Source: Cymodocea nodosa | Lineage: Eukaryota; Streptophyta; Magnoliopsida; Alismatales; Cymodoceaceae | Assembly (NCBI GenBank): GCA_036874045.1 | Contig: JAZBRI010000011.1 | Location: 15,952,001-16,016,000 of the forward strand | DNA: 64,000 nt | Direction of reading: 5' to 3' | Part shown: positions 60,733 through 64,000 of the stretch, piece by piece | Layout: each line of letters opens with the position of its first letter | Numbering within the stretch: the stretch's first letter is position 1 | Program-made: the position numbers and the translations under genes | Notes under the pieces: generated by a model | The model's input: the letters and a program-made list of their open reading frames with translations, nothing else | The model's database searches: none | What the model was told of the DNA's origin: nothing

Positions 60733-63104
60733 ATGGGAGGTACTTGCTCGTCGGCGGGAGGGATATGCCCGAGGAGATCTACAGTGGACAGATCACCTAA
60801 CGAAAAAAAAGAAGATACCAGTAAGATTCATGATAACGGCGATCTTACCAGACAGATTCGCTTGGAACTCCATAAGATGAACGAGTCGACTCTTAAAAAT
60901 CCTGATGCTGAAGAGAATCTAATCCCTCCGCCGACGATGAATATCACGGAGAAGAAAGGGAGAGATGAGTCCCCCTCGTTTCCACGGAAGACGCTTCCTT
61001 CCAAGCCCAGCTCAACCAAGAAAAAGCCAGACGCTGATGCTAAGGCCGCGATGCCCAAGGTAAGCCACATTTTGCTCTATCTCTTGTTCTCTGTGGTATC
61101 AATAAATTCTAGTGATGATGCAACGAACCTGTGTGATTTAGTAGTCATGAAGTGCACTTGATTATTGTCTGACAACAAGAGCTGCATCCAGCAACCTGCG
61201 ACCTTTTTTTCCTGAACTGCGAGCGCAAATTTTAACGTTGATCATGGAAAAGAAATTGGCTACCAACAGTTTGTTCTGCTCCTCACACTCAAAATCTTTC
61301 TTGCAACACAGATTTCGTACTTATCTTGGATGGCATCTAGTGTTTGCTTCTTCTTTTTACGTTTCCTCTTGGGATTGAAGCCAGATGTTCTCTCAAAATA
61401 AAGCATCTGCATATATCGAACGATGTTTCACCATGATGCATTCAGATAAGATGCCTACTGATGATTATTATTAAACTGCTTGGCTTTTGTGACGTGGTGG
61501 TCACTACACATTCATTGAATATTATACAAGAATAACTACATTCTATCTCTCTCTTTTTCAAATGTAATGCAAGGAATTGCCTCTATTTTTCACCAATTTC
61601 TTGTTTAAATCAGAGTATCCTTTCCGAGTAATTCTCCTACGTAGATAACCTATCTGAAAATGTTCATTCCTCAGCAGATCCTTTATTGATTCCATTTATA
61701 ATTTTTTTTCAAATAAAAAATTTACTTTCTTTAGCTCCTGAATTTCTGCCAGAGGAAGCAATAGGTTCATAATTGTTGTTGAACTTACCTTCTATTGGTA
61801 GTGTGTGTGTATGGTACCTGATAACTACATGGTACATAGCATTGCAGGTTTCAGGAAGGAGATCACTTTCGGGTAAGTCTGCTAGAATTGGGTTAGGGAA
61901 GGCTGTGAAGGTCACAGACAAATTCGCCATCAAAACAGAAGATTTAAGCACAGATGATGACTTTGATGCAGTAATTACCGCCAAGGGGACTGAAATTTCC
62001 ATCTTAGCTTTTGAAGTGGCGAATACAATTGTTAGGGGCTCCAATCTTATGCGTTCACTTTCAAAGGAAAATGTAATACATTTAAAGGAAGTTGTACTTC
62101 ACTCAGTGGGTGTCCGACTTCTAGTATCCAACGACATGGATGAATTGCTCAAATTTGTTGCTGCAGACAAAAGGTAGACTAAACATGATCTCTGCTATTT
62201 TGATAAATATGATCAGTAGTTCTCCTAACGAAATCATTACAGGGAAGAGTTGAATATTGTTTCAAGAGAAGTGATCCGTTTTGGTAACTGCTGCAAGGAC
62301 CCCCAATGGCACAACTTGGACCTGATTTTTCAAAAGTATCAAGATCTACATCTTGTGATGTTTTCACTCTGTTCTTCTGGTTACAATTGTATTTGATTTA
62401 TATCTATTGTGTCTGTGTAGACCAGACTATGAGCTTACATCTCAAAAACAGCCAAAGGAAGAAGCACAAGCAATTATGCAGCAATTGATCATCATGGTTC
62501 AGAATACAGCAGTAAGCTTTTTTAAAATTTAAAGAAAATTCTTTCTTGCGGTGATTTATATTTGTGATGTGACTGTTAATTGAACTGACAAAATCAAAAG
62601 CTAAACTATGAGATTAACTTGGATTGATATTTAGAATCTGGAGTATCTATTGCTTTCCCTGTCTTCTGTTTTTTCTGAGAAGAAAAAGAAGCAAATTTAG
62701 AAGGAAAAAAAAGATAAAACTCAGAAAGTGTCTTACTTTGATTTTTGGCCATGCATTCCTTCTAGAATAAATAACAAAAAAAATTATTCGATGGAAAGCT
62801 TGCAAAACTCAATTTGTCTATTTTGTGAAGAAAAATACTCGTTAAGCTCATGGTTGGTCCATCATTGCCCATTAGGTCATGACTATGATATATTGTTCAT
62901 TTCATTTGAAGATGGTATTCCGAGGGCTTTCATTTTAGTTGTGTAAACTCAGCTGAATTTGTAGTTTTGTTCTGCTATTTGGATGCATAGAGGAAAAATG
63001 AATTTTCAGTTCTTCACAGGAGTTATATCATGAATGGCAAGCACTAGACAAAGTTGAGCAAGATTATCGACGAAGGTATCAAGAAGAGAATGCAAGTCAA
63101 GGAG
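60733..63104 (+). CDS. PSK SIMULATOR (PSI) family protein, 5' part, runs off the window
   Basis: Plant-specific growth-control protein of the PSI1 family (DUF3475 then DUF668), membrane-attached by N-myristoylation. Exons join in phase: 60733..61059, 61848..62173, 62243..62335, 62421..62511, 63020..63104, giving 307 codons plus one base. The start MGGTCSS fits the N-myristoylation consensus (Gly2, Ser6). Residues 8-109 are basic, Ser/Lys/Pro-rich and probably disordered. DUF3475 follows: ISILAFEVANTIVRGSNLMR, SKENVIHLKEVVL, VSNDMDELLKFVAADKREEL, REVIRFGNCCKDPQWHNLD, then AIMQQLIIMVQNTAELYHE and LDKVEQDYRRRYQEE. The DUF668 half and stop codon must lie right of 64000. An intron donor at GGAG/GTGAAT closes the fifth exon. 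Assignment to a specific PSI paralogue is not possible from this part. Confidence 0.9.
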
Positions 63105-64000
63105 GTGAATTAGTTCATCTACATAAATTAGAAGTTTGTATTTGCGTGCTGTAATCACATCAACTGATACCATGCTATGATGTCAATGGCATTGATGTTC
63201 CTGTTAGAATGCTTGAATAAATTTGCACCAGGAGTAATAAACAAATACACATTGTGCTGAATATCATCAACAAAAAGAGACTCATTGTCTGAAAATAAAC
63301 ATATGGTTATAACTATGTGTACATCAATTCTGTATTAAATGGAAGCAGAGAGTATTGATGTTGCCATTTTATCGACCATAAGGTGGGATAAATGCATGAT
63401 CATTATTTTTTGTCATTGATGTACGTTGATTGCCAGGGGAAAGGATGTATTATAAGGAAGACAAATCAGTTGCGAAAACATTTCCACATGCTTTAAGTGA
63501 TCTTTATCGTTAGTTCACAACCACAGGGCTATTGGGTTCAGGAGTGAAATATAGGCATTTTCATTGGGCAATAGAATGGCCTTGGAATTAGGTTCTGGTT
63601 CAAAATTATAGCAAGCTCATGTGCTGACTTGCACGATTTGTCCTGAATGTGTGGCTCTGATATTAGCCCTTTTTATACAGTTCTTTGTCTTCTTTCTTCT
63701 TTATCAAATCTAGATAACTCTTACTTTTTCAGCATATTCTTTTTTGATGCAAAAATCACGTGATAGAGAATCCTGCCATGCTTTTAGTGATTTCATGTTG
63801 TTTTCTCATGATGTGGTATAACATGTGATTAGAAACCTAAACTACTAAGTATTTTCATTGTTCTAAATTTTCCATAACCAAAATCTAATATATAGGGATC
63901 TAAAATATTCGTAAATATGGGCTTTACTGATTGCAAGGAAAACTGCCGAAGCTGTCATCTTTGAGGTCTACAATAGATGTATATATAGTGTTGGCTGCAT
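63105..64000 (+). other. Intron of the PSI gene to the right edge
   Basis: No continuation exon of the family (normally a basic KKKSLWSR segment) is visible here. A frame after a CCAG at about 63436 opens for about 25 codons and ends at a TAG, without family similarity, so it is not called as an exon. Confidence 0.5.

Noticed and set aside
63436-63515. Sixth exon of the PSI gene after CCAG
   Set aside because: The frame ends at a TAG after about 25 codons and lacks the KKKSLWSR segment expected next in the family.
1-64000. CRISPR arrays, bacterial operons, phage or plasmid modules
   Set aside because: No regularly spaced repeats and no prokaryotic genes; splice sites, LTR elements and plant protein families show eukaryotic nuclear DNA throughout.

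Overview
The window is nuclear DNA of a flowering plant. It holds intron-bearing genes, long AT-rich spacers and decayed retrotransposons. First exons that are GC-rich inside an AT-rich background, and the protein families present, fit a monocot (a banana-like, non-grass monocot is a guess, not shown). No organellar, bacterial or episomal viral sequence was recognised.

Layout. 1-3.3 kb: two inverted, decayed Copia gag fragments, apparently inside a large intron or the 3' flank of the first gene. 4.0-6.5 kb (-): serine hydroxymethyltransferase of the nuclear SHM6/7 type, C-terminal exons not found in the window. 7.0-7.3 kb: a MITE. 8.1-16.2 kb (-): a complete FAB1C/D-type PtdIns3P 5-kinase without FYVE domain, 10 coding exons, 1621 aa, with an untranslated first exon carrying a possible uORF. 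16.2-27.5 kb: mostly gene-free; a cut-off N-terminus of a 5'-3' exonuclease-like gene (+) is followed by an antisense LINE reverse-transcriptase relic. 27.8-30.4 kb (-): a complete patellin (Sec14 + GOLD), 652 aa. 33.6-37.05 kb (-): a complete plastid-type dienelactone hydrolase-like protein, 312 aa in three exons. 37.1-42.4 kb: an unrecognised coding-like fragment with a stop codon and otherwise little. 42.4-45.4 kb (-): an intronless QUIRKY/MCTP-type protein, 996 aa. 49.0-57.6 kb: nested retrotransposons; a plus-strand Copia with LTRs, PBS and 5-bp target duplication sits inside the 3' LTR of an older minus-strand Copia. 60.7 kb to the right edge (+): the 5' part of a PSK SIMULATOR (PSI) gene, which runs out of the window.

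The host genes are unrelated housekeeping or signalling genes: one-carbon metabolism, phosphoinositide signalling, membrane and plasmodesmal trafficking, and growth control. They do not form a pathway cluster. I found no evidence of a novel defence or mobile system. The most informative structures are the nested Copia pair, the inverted gag pair next to a gene whose last exons are missing, and the exonuclease fragment ending near a LINE relic.
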